Below, one piece after another: positions 36,098 through 44,280 of a stretch of DNA of 64,000 nt. Where the stretch lies: the NCBI GenBank assembly GCA_900468535.1, contig UBTY01000016.1, forward strand, positions 186,001-250,000, read 5' to 3'. The notes beneath the pieces were generated by a model that saw nothing but the letters and a program-made list of their open reading frames with translations, was not told the DNA's origin and searched no databases. The DNA comes from Hyphomicrobiales bacterium. GTDB lineage: Bacteria > Pseudomonadota > Alphaproteobacteria > Rhizobiales > Rhizobiaceae. Position 1 is the first letter of the stretch; the number at the start of each line of letters is the position of its first letter. Both the position numbers and the translations under genes were made by a program.

Positions 36098-36640
36098 ATG
36101 ACCGAGAACCAGATCGTCGATTCCAGCTTCAGCGCCATCATCAATGCTCCGATCGAGAAGATCGATATTCCCACGTGGTGCTTCACGCTGCCCGAAAAGG
36201 AATATCAGGGCTGCTCGCCGGCCCATATCGCGGCGGGCTTCACGACGGCACCGGATGGGAAGCGCATGTCTATCAACGTCGAGACGATCGGCGGCAGCCT
36301 TATGGTCCAGCACTATGTCGAAACGCTCGGCAAGAAGGATCATCTGATCCTCGATTCCGACTCTGACGTGTTCACACCGACCGGCCGCGTCACAATTCAC
36401 GTGACCTGGGAGCTGAGCGTCAAGGCGATCGACAAGGACCGGTGCGAATTCACCAATCGCGTTCAATCCTTCGCCACCAAGGAAATGATGGCGTCCCTCG
36501 ACCGTCAGGGCATCCCCTTTGAAATCTTCCGCACGCAGCGCCAGCCGATGTCGATTGCTCACAACAAGGGTGAAACGCCGCTTTTTGCCGCCAGCATCGA
36601 GCGAGCCGCGCTTCGCGGCGGACAATCGAAAGCTGCCTGA
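36098..36640 (+). CDS. SRPBCC-like protein of unknown function
   Basis: 180-residue soluble protein, ribosome site GGAGAAAG just upstream. The pattern of strand-rich sequence (MSINVETIGGSLMVQHYVETLG, HLILDSDSDVFTPTGRVTIHVTWELSVKAI) with a final long helix suggests a START/SRPBCC (Bet v 1) ligand-binding barrel, but this is only a fold guess. The gene is 68 bases after the epoxide hydrolase and 17 before the isochorismatase gene, so it is probably cotranscribed and might bind a hydrophobic substrate handled by its neighbours. Confidence 0.55.
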   Translation: MTENQIVDSSFSAIINAPIEKIDIPTWCFTLPEKEYQGCSPAHIAAGFTTAPDGKRMSINVETIGGSLMVQHYVETLGKKDHLILDSDSDVFTPTGRVTIHVTWELSVKAIDKDRCEFTNRVQSFATKEMMASLDRQGIPFEIFRTQRQPMSIAHNKGETPLFAASIERAALRGGQSKAA

Positions 36641-36657
36641 GGCGCAAGGAGAGAACA

Positions 36658-37305
36658 ATGACCGAATTGTCTTATGAGCGCAGCATCACAGGCCTTCTGG
36701 TGGTCGACCCCTACAACGATTTCATCTCCGAGGGCGGCAAGATCTGGCCTCGCATCAAGGAAGTTGCCGAAACCAACAACTGCGTGCCGCACATGGAGCA
36801 GATCCTGAAGACGGCCCGCCAGGTGGGAGTGCCTGTGTTCTTCGCCATGCACCATCGGTACCAGCCGGGTGACTACGAAAACTGGAAGTATGTCGCACCG
36901 ATCCAACGCATGGCCTGGCATCGCAAGAGCTTCGAGTTCGGCACCTGGGGCGGAGAATTCAAGGCCGAATTCGTTCCCGTCTCCGGCGAGGTCGTCGCCT
37001 CCGAGCACTGGTGCTCGAGCGGTTTTGCGAACACCGATCTCGATCTGCAGCTCAAGCGACAGGGCATACAGAGGCTGATCGTGATCGGCCTCGTCGCCCA
37101 CACCTGCATCGAGGCAACCGTCCGCTTCGCCGCCGAGCTTGGCTACGACGTAACCGTCGTCAAGGATGCCGTGGCGGACTACTCCGCCGAGATGATGCAC
37201 GCCGCCCTCGAGATCAACCTGCCCAGCTACGCCAGCGCGATCGTGACAACGAAGGAAATCGTCACTGCCCTGACGGAGATGGAGGCAGTGGCACCGGCTG
37301 CGTAA
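36658..37305 (+). CDS. isochorismatase-family cysteine hydrolase
   Basis: 215 residues with the Rossmann-like isochorismatase fold. Catalytic Asp lies in LLVVDPYNDF (about residues 13-22) and the nucleophilic Cys150 in IGLVAHTCIEATVRFAAELGYDVTVVKDAVAD, a typical family segment. Such enzymes hydrolyse isochorismate, nicotinamide, biuret or carbamoyl compounds; the true substrate is open. GGAGAG lies before the ATG. Sits between SRPBCC-like and Ohr genes in the same run. Confidence 0.85.
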   Translation: MTELSYERSITGLLVVDPYNDFISEGGKIWPRIKEVAETNNCVPHMEQILKTARQVGVPVFFAMHHRYQPGDYENWKYVAPIQRMAWHRKSFEFGTWGGEFKAEFVPVSGEVVASEHWCSSGFANTDLDLQLKRQGIQRLIVIGLVAHTCIEATVRFAAELGYDVTVVKDAVADYSAEMMHAALEINLPSYASAIVTTKEIVTALTEMEAVAPAA

Positions 37306-37427
37306 GCGAAGCAAGAAAAATCGCGGCAGCTCTGCTGTAACAGCCCGAAGCGCGACCTCCGAGATGACATTCGGCAGAAGAACCCCGCCAACCCGAGCCC
37401 CACAACCACTGACAAGAGGAACTCATC

Positions 37428-37856
37428 ATGGACCAGATGCCGAATTCAAAAGTCCTTTACACGGCAAAGACACACACCAGCGGCGGCCGCGAACACGGCG
37501 TCGCGCGCAGCTCCGACGGACGTCTCGATGTCCGTCTCGGGCTGCCTGGCACGGCACGGATCGGCACCAACCCCGAGCAGCTGTTCGCCGCCGGATGGTC
37601 GGCCTGCTTCGAAAGTGCGATCGGGCTGATCGTCCAAAAGAAACGCGCCACCCTTTCCGGCGACGTGACGATCGATGCCGAGGTCGACCTGAACCTGTCG
37701 CCGACCGATGGCTATTCGCTGACTGCTCGCCTGAACGTCACCATTCCCGGCGTCGACGCTGACGTTGCCCAAGCCATCGTCGAGGAGGCGCATCAGATCT
37801 GCCCGTACTCGAAGGCGACCCGCGGCAACATCGACGTAACGATCAGACTGGTCTGA
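37428..37856 (+). CDS. ohr: organic hydroperoxide resistance protein (Ohr/OsmC family)
   Basis: 142-residue thiol peroxidase with two catalytic cysteines: Cys60 in AAGWSACFESAI and Cys125 in HQICPYSKATRGNI, both in the Ohr (not OsmC) context. Reduces organic hydroperoxides using lipoyl partners. The gene is 122 bases after the isochorismatase gene in the same direction. Ohr genes are usually paired with an OhrR (MarR) regulator; none adjoins it here, which fits control by the cluster's ATPase regulator instead. Confidence 0.9.
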   Translation: MDQMPNSKVLYTAKTHTSGGREHGVARSSDGRLDVRLGLPGTARIGTNPEQLFAAGWSACFESAIGLIVQKKRATLSGDVTIDAEVDLNLSPTDGYSLTARLNVTIPGVDADVAQAIVEEAHQICPYSKATRGNIDVTIRLV

Positions 37857-37911
37857 CGGGACGCCTCAAATAGGCAGCCCGATCCGTCCGATGCCAGGAA
37901 GGAATAGTGAA

Positions 37912-38109
37912 ATGATGTCTTCATTGGGAACTGCGCTGGTCACTGGCGCATCTTCTGGCATCGGCGCAATATATGCCGAAAGGCTCGCGCGCCGGGAATA
38001 CGACCCGATTCTCCAGAGCGCGGTGGAAAAGGTGGCTATCGAGATCACCAATGCGACCGGACGGAGCGTGACTTCCGCTGGGCGAACCTCGACAATGCGG
38101 AGGATCTGA
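37912..38109 (+). pseudogene. truncated SDR remnant
   Basis: A good ribosome site (AGGAAGGA) precedes ATG 37912. Residues 3-30 (GTALVTGASSGIGAIYAERLARREYD) match the start of the full SDR at 29588-30391, then the sequence departs and stops after 66 codons (65 residues), losing the NAD-binding remainder and the Ser/Tyr/Lys centre. From about 38010 a different frame, up to the TAA near 38203, reads as plausible protein (PERGGKGGYRDH, RWANLDNAEDLRQVEARKHAF, RYLKAAHA). So this is a deletion fusion or decayed gene rather than a working one. Confidence 0.6.
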
Positions 38110-38224
38110 GACAGGTGGAAGCGAGGAAGCACGCCTTCCGCTTGTTCCGGAGATTTCCTAATCCGCCCCCGCCGCGCTATCTCAAAGCGGCGCATGCCTA
38201 AATCGAGCCCGAAAGGAAGCAGCG

Positions 38225-39238
38225 ATGAAGTCGTCATCGATTGTTCTGGCCAGCCGCCCGACTGGCGTTCCAACCTCGGATAATTTCCGCGCGGTTGAAA
38301 GCGACATCAGGCAACCCGAGCAGGGCGAAGTCGCGCTCCGCGTCCTCTTTCTGTCCCTGGATCCCTATATGCGCGGCCGCATGAGCGAGGCGAAATCCTA
38401 TGCCAAGCCCGTTCCAGTCGGAGGGATCATGGAGGGCGAGACAGTTTGCGAGGTAACGCTGTCGCGACATCCGGATTTCCAAACTGGCGACATTGTCCGC
38501 GCGATGACCGGATGGTGCACGCACGCCACCCTGGACGCGCAGCGGGTCCGGCGAGTCAACACACACGGGGCGCCGGTTTCCACAGCCCTTGGCGTCCTCG
38601 GCATGCCCGGCTTCACCGCTTATAGCGGCATGAAGGTGATCGGCCAGCCGAGGAAGGGCGAGACGGTCGTCGTCGCCGCGGCGTCCGGTCCGGTGGGATC
38701 CCTCGTCGGACAGCTCGCAAAACTCGCCGGCGCGCGGGCAGTCGGGATCGCCGGCGGCAGCGACAAGTGCGCTTATGTGAAGAACGAACTCGGCTTCGAT
38801 GCCGTCGTCGATCATCGATCACAGAACTTCGCGTCTGAACTTGAAGGCGTTTGCACGAAGGGAATCGACGTCTATTTCGAGAACGTCGGCGGCCATGTCT
38901 GGGACGCAGTGCTGCCACTGCTGAATCAATATGCCCGCGTGCCCGTCTGCGGACTTATCGCCCAGTATAATGGACCTGGCCAATCGGATCATGACCGGCT
39001 GCCGGCGACCATGTCCGCCGTCCTGCGTCGCAGCCTTCTTCTGAGAGGCTTCATCAATACGGAATTCCTTGGTGCGCATTATGAAAGCTTTCAGCAAGAG
39101 ATTGGCCCGCTCGTCGCGTCAGGCGAGATCAAGTTTCGCGAAGACATCGTTGACGGTCTTCGGAACGCCCCGGAGGCGTTCATTGGAATGCTCTCGGGCA
39201 GCAATTTTGGAAAGCTCCTCATCCGTGTCGCGGAATAG
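38225..39238 (+). CDS. NADP-dependent oxidoreductase, CurA-type zinc-independent MDR
   Basis: 337 residues of the medium-chain reductase superfamily without zinc ligands. Typical family parts are LFLSLDPYMRGRMS, LGMPGFTAYSGMKVIGQPRKGETVVVAAASGPVGSLVGQLAKLAGARAVGIAGG (NADP-binding Rossmann region) and the C-terminal GKLLIRV. CurA/prostaglandin-reductase-like proteins saturate alpha,beta-unsaturated ketones and aldehydes. Last gene of the plus-strand run; a perfect hairpin follows at 39239-39278. Confidence 0.9.
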   Translation: MKSSSIVLASRPTGVPTSDNFRAVESDIRQPEQGEVALRVLFLSLDPYMRGRMSEAKSYAKPVPVGGIMEGETVCEVTLSRHPDFQTGDIVRAMTGWCTHATLDAQRVRRVNTHGAPVSTALGVLGMPGFTAYSGMKVIGQPRKGETVVVAAASGPVGSLVGQLAKLAGARAVGIAGGSDKCAYVKNELGFDAVVDHRSQNFASELEGVCTKGIDVYFENVGGHVWDAVLPLLNQYARVPVCGLIAQYNGPGQSDHDRLPATMSAVLRRSLLLRGFINTEFLGAHYESFQQEIGPLVASGEIKFREDIVDGLRNAPEAFIGMLSGSNFGKLLIRVAE

Positions 39239-39278
39239 CACGGCGTCGCAATCGGTATGAACCGATTGCGACGCCGTG
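39239..39278. terminator. long perfect hairpin between convergent genes
   Basis: CACGGCGTCGCAATCGGT pairs with its exact complement over 18 bases around the four-base loop ATGA. It starts right after the CurA-type stop and lies 46 bases from the end of the convergent ribosomal-protection gene. No T-run is present, so termination would be by structure only; it also may be a regulatory or repeat element. Confidence 0.55.
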
Positions 39279-39323
39279 ACATTTGCGGCGCCCCGGTGCG
39301 AAAGTGCGGCCGCCAACCGTTCC

Positions 39324-41261
39324 CTACCTGATCTGCCGCAGGTATTCCGCTCGGTCGAAGGGATTGGTTCCCAGGCGCAGGCGTGCGGGCTGAGCCCCTG
39401 AAATAGGGGCGTAGCGCTCGAACGAGTGCTCCAGCACGCCGGTGCCACCCGTCAACCCCGGCAACTGCCGCTGAATGGCGGGGATCTTGCCCGAGGTAAT
39501 GCTTCCTTCCAGTCTTGCGGCGCCGTGGGCGATTTTCGAGCTCGAGATCATCGCACCGGATTTCGCAAGCTGGGTGTGTATTGCATTCAGGGATGTAGCC
39601 GGTACGTCAAGGAGGAAGCGATCGACCGGTTCGCAAACGACTGTCTTCGCCGAGGAGAGCGCCGATGCCAGCACCAACGGGCTCAGATTTCGGAAGTCCG
39701 CAGCTGTGCTGGATGGCGAACTTTGTCCGGCTGCGATCATGGCGACCCGACAATCGATGATCTGCCAGCCATAAATGCCAGACTTCAGCGTCTCGAACAC
39801 CGTATCCTCGACCGCCCGATAGAAGCTCGCGGGCATCTGACCGACATCGACTTCGAGGGAGAAGACGTTGCCGCTACCCTCCGGCCGCGGCTCTACCTGT
39901 AATCCGACCGTTGCCAGAAAAGGATTGGGGGCCTTGAATATGACCTCAAGACCGCTTGCCGTGCCTTGCAACCTTTCGGCACAAATGATCGTGCTCTCCT
40001 CGAACAAAGCGTCAAGACTGAAGTCGTTCAGCAAGGTGGCTTGGATGATTTCCTTCTGCACCTCGCCGTAGAGGGAAACATATACCTCGTTGGCATCGTC
40101 GTTGGTGCGCAGGTTGATCAGTGGGTCCTGCTCCGACAGCTGCTGCAGGGCCAGCCAGAGCTTCGCGCTCTCCGAAGGCCGCCGGGACAATATTCTGGTT
40201 TCCAGGGTTGGCGGCGGGAAATGAAAGTCGCCTGTCGACTTGTTTTGCTCTCCCAGCTGGTCGCCGATCCTGGCCTCGGCCAATCCGCCGATCTTGGCGA
40301 TTTGACCGGCGTGGAGATCGCGAACGCTCTCTACATTCCCTTGCGAGAAGAGCTGGATGCTTGTCACCCTCGCCGACCCTCGGGGCAAATCGACATATCC
40401 GCGCGTCGCGACAGTGCCTGACGTGAGATTGACATAGGCAATCTTCTCGCCACCCCATCCACGCTCGATCTTGAAAACGCTTCCTTCAAGAGGACCATTC
40501 GCATCGGGGGTTCGACCGGGCAGCAAGGTTTCGACAGCCTCAATCAACTCCCCGACACCGAGACCGGTCATCGCCACCCCGCAATATGACGGATGCAAAA
40601 GTCCGCTGGCCACCTGATCAATCAGGGCGAGCTTCAATCTTTCAATACCAATCCGATCGGGCGCCAGGACATAGTCCTCCAGGAGAGCATCGTCGTTGGC
40701 GGCAAGCGCTTCGCAGACTGTCGAAAAAAAGGGCTCCCGCGCAATCTCGGACTTGTGGACCGTGGCATGCCGGTACCCGGAATCCACCACATCCATCATC
40801 GCGACAGGCCGAACCGACAATCGTGTCGCCATCTCGTCCAGCAGCTCGTGATACCGCGTACCCATGCGGTCCATCTTGTTGATAAAGAAGATGAACGGGA
40901 TACTGAGACGCTGCAGCGCCCTGACGAGAACATATGTCTGCGCCTGCACGCCCTCGACCGCCGAGACCACGACCACTGCCGCGTCAAGCAGTTGGAGTAT
41001 ACGCTCCACTTCCGCGATGAAATCCGGATGCCCGGGAGTATCGATCAGGTTGACGACGAGGTCGCCGATGGTGAACGACACCACCGCAGACGCTATGGTG
41101 ATGCCGCGTTGCCGTTCCAGTTCGAGGCTATCGGTGTGGGTATTGCCGTCATCGACACCGCCCAGCTTGGCGATTGTGCCTGTGTCAAAGAGGATTCGTT
41201 CAGTGAGGCTGGTCTTTCCAGCATCCACATGGGCCAGGATGCCCAGATTCAATGTGCGCAT
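39324..41261 (-). CDS. OtrA/TetM-like tetracycline resistance ribosomal protection protein
   Basis: 645-residue EF-G-like GTPase. G1 is AHVDAGKTSLTERIL, G2 region TDSLELERQRGITI, G3 DTPGHPDF, G4 NKMD. Further landmarks LYGEVQKEI and SGIYGWQIIDCRV are shared by TetM and OtrA. The whole reads closest to OtrA of Streptomyces (for example SAVEGVQAQT, KIERGWGGEKIAYVNLTSGT). Such proteins remove tetracycline from the ribosome. Whether it gives resistance here is unknown. Start ATG 41261 with the possible SD GAGAAG ten bases upstream but buried in a hairpin. Probably horizontally acquired. Confidence 0.85.
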   Translation of the reverse strand: MRTLNLGILAHVDAGKTSLTERILFDTGTIAKLGGVDDGNTHTDSLELERQRGITIASAVVSFTIGDLVVNLIDTPGHPDFIAEVERILQLLDAAVVVVSAVEGVQAQTYVLVRALQRLSIPFIFFINKMDRMGTRYHELLDEMATRLSVRPVAMMDVVDSGYRHATVHKSEIAREPFFSTVCEALAANDDALLEDYVLAPDRIGIERLKLALIDQVASGLLHPSYCGVAMTGLGVGELIEAVETLLPGRTPDANGPLEGSVFKIERGWGGEKIAYVNLTSGTVATRGYVDLPRGSARVTSIQLFSQGNVESVRDLHAGQIAKIGGLAEARIGDQLGEQNKSTGDFHFPPPTLETRILSRRPSESAKLWLALQQLSEQDPLINLRTNDDANEVYVSLYGEVQKEIIQATLLNDFSLDALFEESTIICAERLQGTASGLEVIFKAPNPFLATVGLQVEPRPEGSGNVFSLEVDVGQMPASFYRAVEDTVFETLKSGIYGWQIIDCRVAMIAAGQSSPSSTAADFRNLSPLVLASALSSAKTVVCEPVDRFLLDVPATSLNAIHTQLAKSGAMISSSKIAHGAARLEGSITSGKIPAIQRQLPGLTGGTGVLEHSFERYAPISGAQPARLRLGTNPFDRAEYLRQIR

Positions 41262-41267
41262 AATTCA

Positions 41268-41363
41268 TCAACTTCTCAAAATTTCGGGTGTGAACGTGTT
41301 GAGAAGTGACTCGGCGCATTGGGACCTCCGGTCGTCGCTGTTGGACCTCGCAGCTCTCTGCAT
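41268..41363 (-). CDS. possible leader peptide of the ribosomal-protection gene
   Basis: A 31-codon frame from ATG 41363, ending with TGA at 41270-41268, six bases before the resistance gene start. Longer in-frame ATGs exist at 41456 (with AGGCGAG before it), 41504 and 41555. The last codons overlap both arms of the hairpin 41271-41307. It has no known family and codon evidence is lacking, so it may be chance. Confidence 0.3.
   Translation of the reverse strand: MQRAARSNSDDRRSQCAESLLNTFTPEILRS
41271..41307 (-). promoter_or_regulatory. hairpin sequestering the SD of the ribosomal-protection gene
   Basis: ACTTCTCAA (41307-41299 on the minus strand) pairs with TTGAGAAGT (41279-41271), 19-base loop. 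The second arm contains GAGAAG, the only SD-like sequence before ATG 41261. Confidence 0.45.
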
Positions 41364-41562
41364 CAGAAAGTGCGCCAGGAATTTGTAGATAGGAATACCC
41401 CAGACCGTCAAGCGCACCGGTTTGATCGGCTGCTGGCGACACTGTGGCGATAGCATCTCGCCTGGCTTTTGGGTCGAGGGTCGCGCCAATGAAATTCGCC
41501 GCATGAGAGCTTCATTGCCCGGCGCTGGGTGCGAAGTCGCCCGCGATATCGCCAAAACAGTT

Positions 41563-41593
41563 CAGCGCCGGACTCCATTGGAATCCGGCGCTG
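41563..41593 (-). terminator. probable terminator of metY
   Basis: CAGCGCCGGA / TCCGGCGCTG, ten pairs around an 11-base loop, 28 bases past the metY stop. The following T-run is poor (AACTGTTTTGG on the minus strand). Confidence 0.55.
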
Positions 41594-41621
41594 ACGCTAT
41601 TGCGATAATCCGACGAGCCGA

Positions 41622-42905
41622 TCAGACCTTAGCGAGCGACTGTTCGAGGTCGGCGATGATGTCCTTCACATCCTCGATGCCGATCGACAGGCGGACCACA
41701 TCGGGGCCGGCACCGGCGGCGATCTTCTGCTCGTCGGTCAGCTGACGGTGGGTGGTCGATGCCGGATGAATGATCAGCGATCGGGTGTCGCCGATGTTGG
41801 CGAGGTGCGAGAACAGCTGCAGCCCTTCGACCAGAGACTTGCCCGCTTCGTAGCCGCCCTTGACGCCGAAGGTGAAGACGGAGCCTGCCCCCTTTGGTGA
41901 ATAGCGTTTCTGCAAGGCATGGTTCGGGTCGTCCTCGAGGCCGGCATAGTTGACCCAGGCGACCTTGCTATGCGCCTTCAGCCATTTCGCTACGGCAGCG
42001 GCGTTCTCGCTGTGGCGCTGCATGCGCAGCGGCAGCGTCTCGATCCCCGTCAGGATCAGGAAGGCGTTGAAGGGCGAGATCGCCGGGCCGAGGTCGCGCA
42101 GACCGAGAACGCGGCAGGCGATCGCGAAGGCGAAGTTGCCGAAAGTGGAATGGAGAACGACGCCGTTATATTCCGGCCGCGGGCTCGAGAGCATCGGATA
42201 GTTGCCGGACTTCGACCAGTCGAACGTGCCGCCGTCGACGATGATGCCGCCCATGGAGTTGCCGTGGCCGCCGAGGAACTTGGTCAGCGAGTGGACGACG
42301 ATATCGGCGCCGTGTTCGATCGGGCGAATGAGATAGGGGCTGGCCATGGTATTGTCGACGATGAGCGGCAGTCCGTGCTTGTGTGCGACTTCCGCGATCG
42401 CGGCGATATCGACGAAGGTGCCGCCCGGATTGGCGAGGCTCTCGATGAAGATCGCGCGGGTCTTTTCGTCGATCTGGCTCTCAAAGCTCGAGGGATCGCC
42501 TGAATCTGCCCAACGAACCTGCCAGCCGAAATTATCGAAAGCGTGGCCGAACTGGTTGATAGAGCCGCCGTAAAGGCGCTTCGCTGCTACGAAATTCTCG
42601 CCCGGTCGAAGGATCGTGTGGAACACGATCATCTGCGCGGCGTGGCCCGAGGCAACGGCCAGCGCCGCCGTGCCGCCTTCGAGAGCCGCGACACGTTCTT
42701 CGAGAACGGCCTGGGTCGGGTTCATGATGCGGGTATAGATGTTCCCGAACTGCTGCAAACCGAAGAGAGCGGCTGCATGATCAGCGTCGTTGAAGACGTA
42801 AGCTGTGGTCTGATAGATCGGCGTGGCGCGCGCGCCGGTCGCCGGATCGGGCTTGGCGCCGGCATGGACGGCCAACGTGTTGAATCCCGGATCATTATTA
42901 CTCAT
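41622..42905 (-). CDS. metY: O-acetylhomoserine sulfhydrylase (aminocarboxypropyltransferase)
   Basis: PLP enzyme of the Cys/Met metabolism family, 427 residues; it makes homocysteine from O-acetylhomoserine and sulfide. The PLP Lys is in [17 protein letters not shown]; other landmarks are [24 protein letters not shown], the Tyr/Arg pair for the phosphate, and the C-terminal [10 protein letters not shown]. Start [16 protein letters not shown] with GGGAGG just upstream. I looked for a SAM riboswitch in 42906-43017 and did not see one. Confidence 0.93.
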   Translation of the reverse strand: MSNNDPGFNTLAVHAGAKPDPATGARATPIYQTTAYVFNDADHAAALFGLQQFGNIYTRIMNPTQAVLEERVAALEGGTAALAVASGHAAQMIVFHTILRPGENFVAAKRLYGGSINQFGHAFDNFGWQVRWADSGDPSSFESQIDEKTRAIFIESLANPGGTFVDIAAIAEVAHKHGLPLIVDNTMASPYLIRPIEHGADIVVHSLTKFLGGHGNSMGGIIVDGGTFDWSKSGNYPMLSSPRPEYNGVVLHSTFGNFAFAIACRVLGLRDLGPAISPFNAFLILTGIETLPLRMQRHSENAAAVAKWLKAHSKVAWVNYAGLEDDPNHALQKRYSPKGAGSVFTFGVKGGYEAGKSLVEGLQLFSHLANIGDTRSLIIHPASTTHRQLTDEQKIAAGAGPDVVRLSIGIEDVKDIIADLEQSLAKV

Positions 42906-43017
42906 GAAAATTCCTCCCGTTTTTACAATTTGACGCGGCGGAGCATAGCCGACACGCCGTAAAAGGTAATCGCCAATCTATTTCAACCGAGGCGCGTTTA
43001 AAGAAAAAAACGTCCCA

Positions 43018-43446
43018 TCAGGCGATCAGGCGCGGATACTCGATTGCCGGGCAGCGATTCATGACGACCTTCAATCCGGCGCTCTCGGCAATCCGCGCGG
43101 ACGCATCATCACGAACGCCAAGCTGCGACCAGATGACCTTGGGACGAGGCTCCATCTGCAGCGCCTCCTCCACCACCTCCGGCAGGTATTCGGACGCCCT
43201 GAAGACATCGACCATATCGACTGCGGTGGGGATGTCGGCAAGCCGGGCATAGACGAGTTGCCCATGGATCAGCTTGCCTGCCTGGCCGGGATTGACGGGG
43301 ATGACCTGATAGCCGCGTGCCAGCAAGAACGCCATGACACCGTTGCTGGGTCGCGCCGGATTTGGCGAGGCGCCCGTCAGAGCTATCGTCTTCACCGAGC
43401 GCAGGATATCAATGATATAGTCGTCGTCATATCGGTCGTGATTCAT
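43018..43446 (-). CDS. CoA-binding domain protein (YccU-like)
   Basis: 142 residues from ATG 43446 (MNHDRYDDDYIIDILR) with GAGG six bases upstream. The Rossmann-type CoA-binding domain is visible as TIALTGASPNPARPSNGVMAFLLARGYQVIPVNPG and VWSQLGVRDD-like VIWSQLGVRDDASARIAESAGLKVVMNRC. YccU-type proteins bind CoA; their cellular role is unclear. Next to metY on the same strand with a 110-base gap. Confidence 0.88.
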   Translation of the reverse strand: MNHDRYDDDYIIDILRSVKTIALTGASPNPARPSNGVMAFLLARGYQVIPVNPGQAGKLIHGQLVYARLADIPTAVDMVDVFRASEYLPEVVEEALQMEPRPKVIWSQLGVRDDASARIAESAGLKVVMNRCPAIEYPRLIA

Positions 43447-43548
43447 GCGTGCCTCTTTGCCACCAAGCCATGATTTCCGCGCCGAATTTTGAAACCGACG
43501 CCTCGCTTTTATCGTATATAGGTAGTGCCAAGCCACAGGAGGATCCCC

Positions 43549-43878
43549 ATGAAAAAGACGGCCCTTTTGCTTTCCTTTGCATTGGTCGCGTCGCCGGCCA
43601 TGGCAATCTCCCGATACAACTCACAGAGCATGACCTGCCAGAGCGCCCGCGCCGCCATTCACAACGAGGGCGCGGTGATTTTCCGCTACCCGTCCAAGCG
43701 CGTTCCCGGGATGCCGCTCTACGACCGCTATGTCCGCAACAGCCGCTTCTGCGACGGCAACAAATATGCTGAATGGACGCGTATTCCGACGAAGGATGAT
43801 CCCGGCTGCCGGGTTCTGAATTGTCAGAATATTGACAACCTAGACGGGATGTTTCTTGTTCCAGACTATTCGCTCTGA
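43549..43878 (+). CDS. secreted cysteine-containing small protein
   Basis: 109 residues from ATG 43549 (GGAGG spaced seven bases). Signal peptide MKKTALLLSFALVASPAMA, mature part with four cysteines (TCQSAR, FCDGNK, GCRVLNCQN), suggesting disulfides and a periplasmic home. The pattern resembles short uncharacterised rhizobial secreted proteins; no domain I can name. Promoter is likely in the 100 bases before it, shared with the divergent CoA-binding gene. Confidence 0.75.
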   Translation: MKKTALLLSFALVASPAMAISRYNSQSMTCQSARAAIHNEGAVIFRYPSKRVPGMPLYDRYVRNSRFCDGNKYAEWTRIPTKDDPGCRVLNCQNIDNLDGMFLVPDYSL

Positions 43879-44280
43879 GGCGATCACAAGACATCTGCGC
43901 TGCTCTCGTTCAGCTTGCTGAAACACAACTTCTCCGGCCTGTCGAAACGGGTGAATTGTGACAACGTGTGTCATTCACGCATCACGCTTAAAAATTGCGA
44001 GAGCCGGCGAGGCTCGTGTTCTATGTATATCCTGTATATGAACACCATATGTTCCCGCATATGTTAGAAACACCTCATAGTTGAATGAGGCGAATCGATT
44101 GAACGCAGTTGGCGTACGTACATCTTGGTGACACCGCCAGCCGACAATCTGTGATTGTTAACGCATTCGTCACGGCCAAGTGTCGAGATCGCACGACGCA
44201 AAGCCATGTTGGCATTTTGCCTTCGACGGCGTAACAAGGGCCCCGGATCCGCCCGTCAATACACCGCTCGGTAGTTTTTC
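43879..44280. other. 402-base gap upstream of the EamA gene
   Basis: No protein gene is supported. Visible structure: repeated CATATGTT (about 44046 and 44058) and a six-pair hairpin CCTCAT/ATGAGG (44073-44090). AT-richer than its flanks near 43990-44060. It could hold a promoter or small RNA; I cannot name one. Confidence 0.35.

Larger units (their letters stand above)
41262..41621. other. leader region of the ribosomal-protection gene
   Basis: Holds a nine-pair hairpin (41271-41307), a short upstream reading frame ending six bases before the start codon, and on the far side the probable metY terminator (41563-41593). No other gene is supported. Confidence 0.5.

Noticed and set aside
42906-43017. 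Possible SAM-II riboswitch before metY
   Set aside because: The conserved core (…GCUAAAAAG… and its pairing partner) is not present in this 110-base leader.
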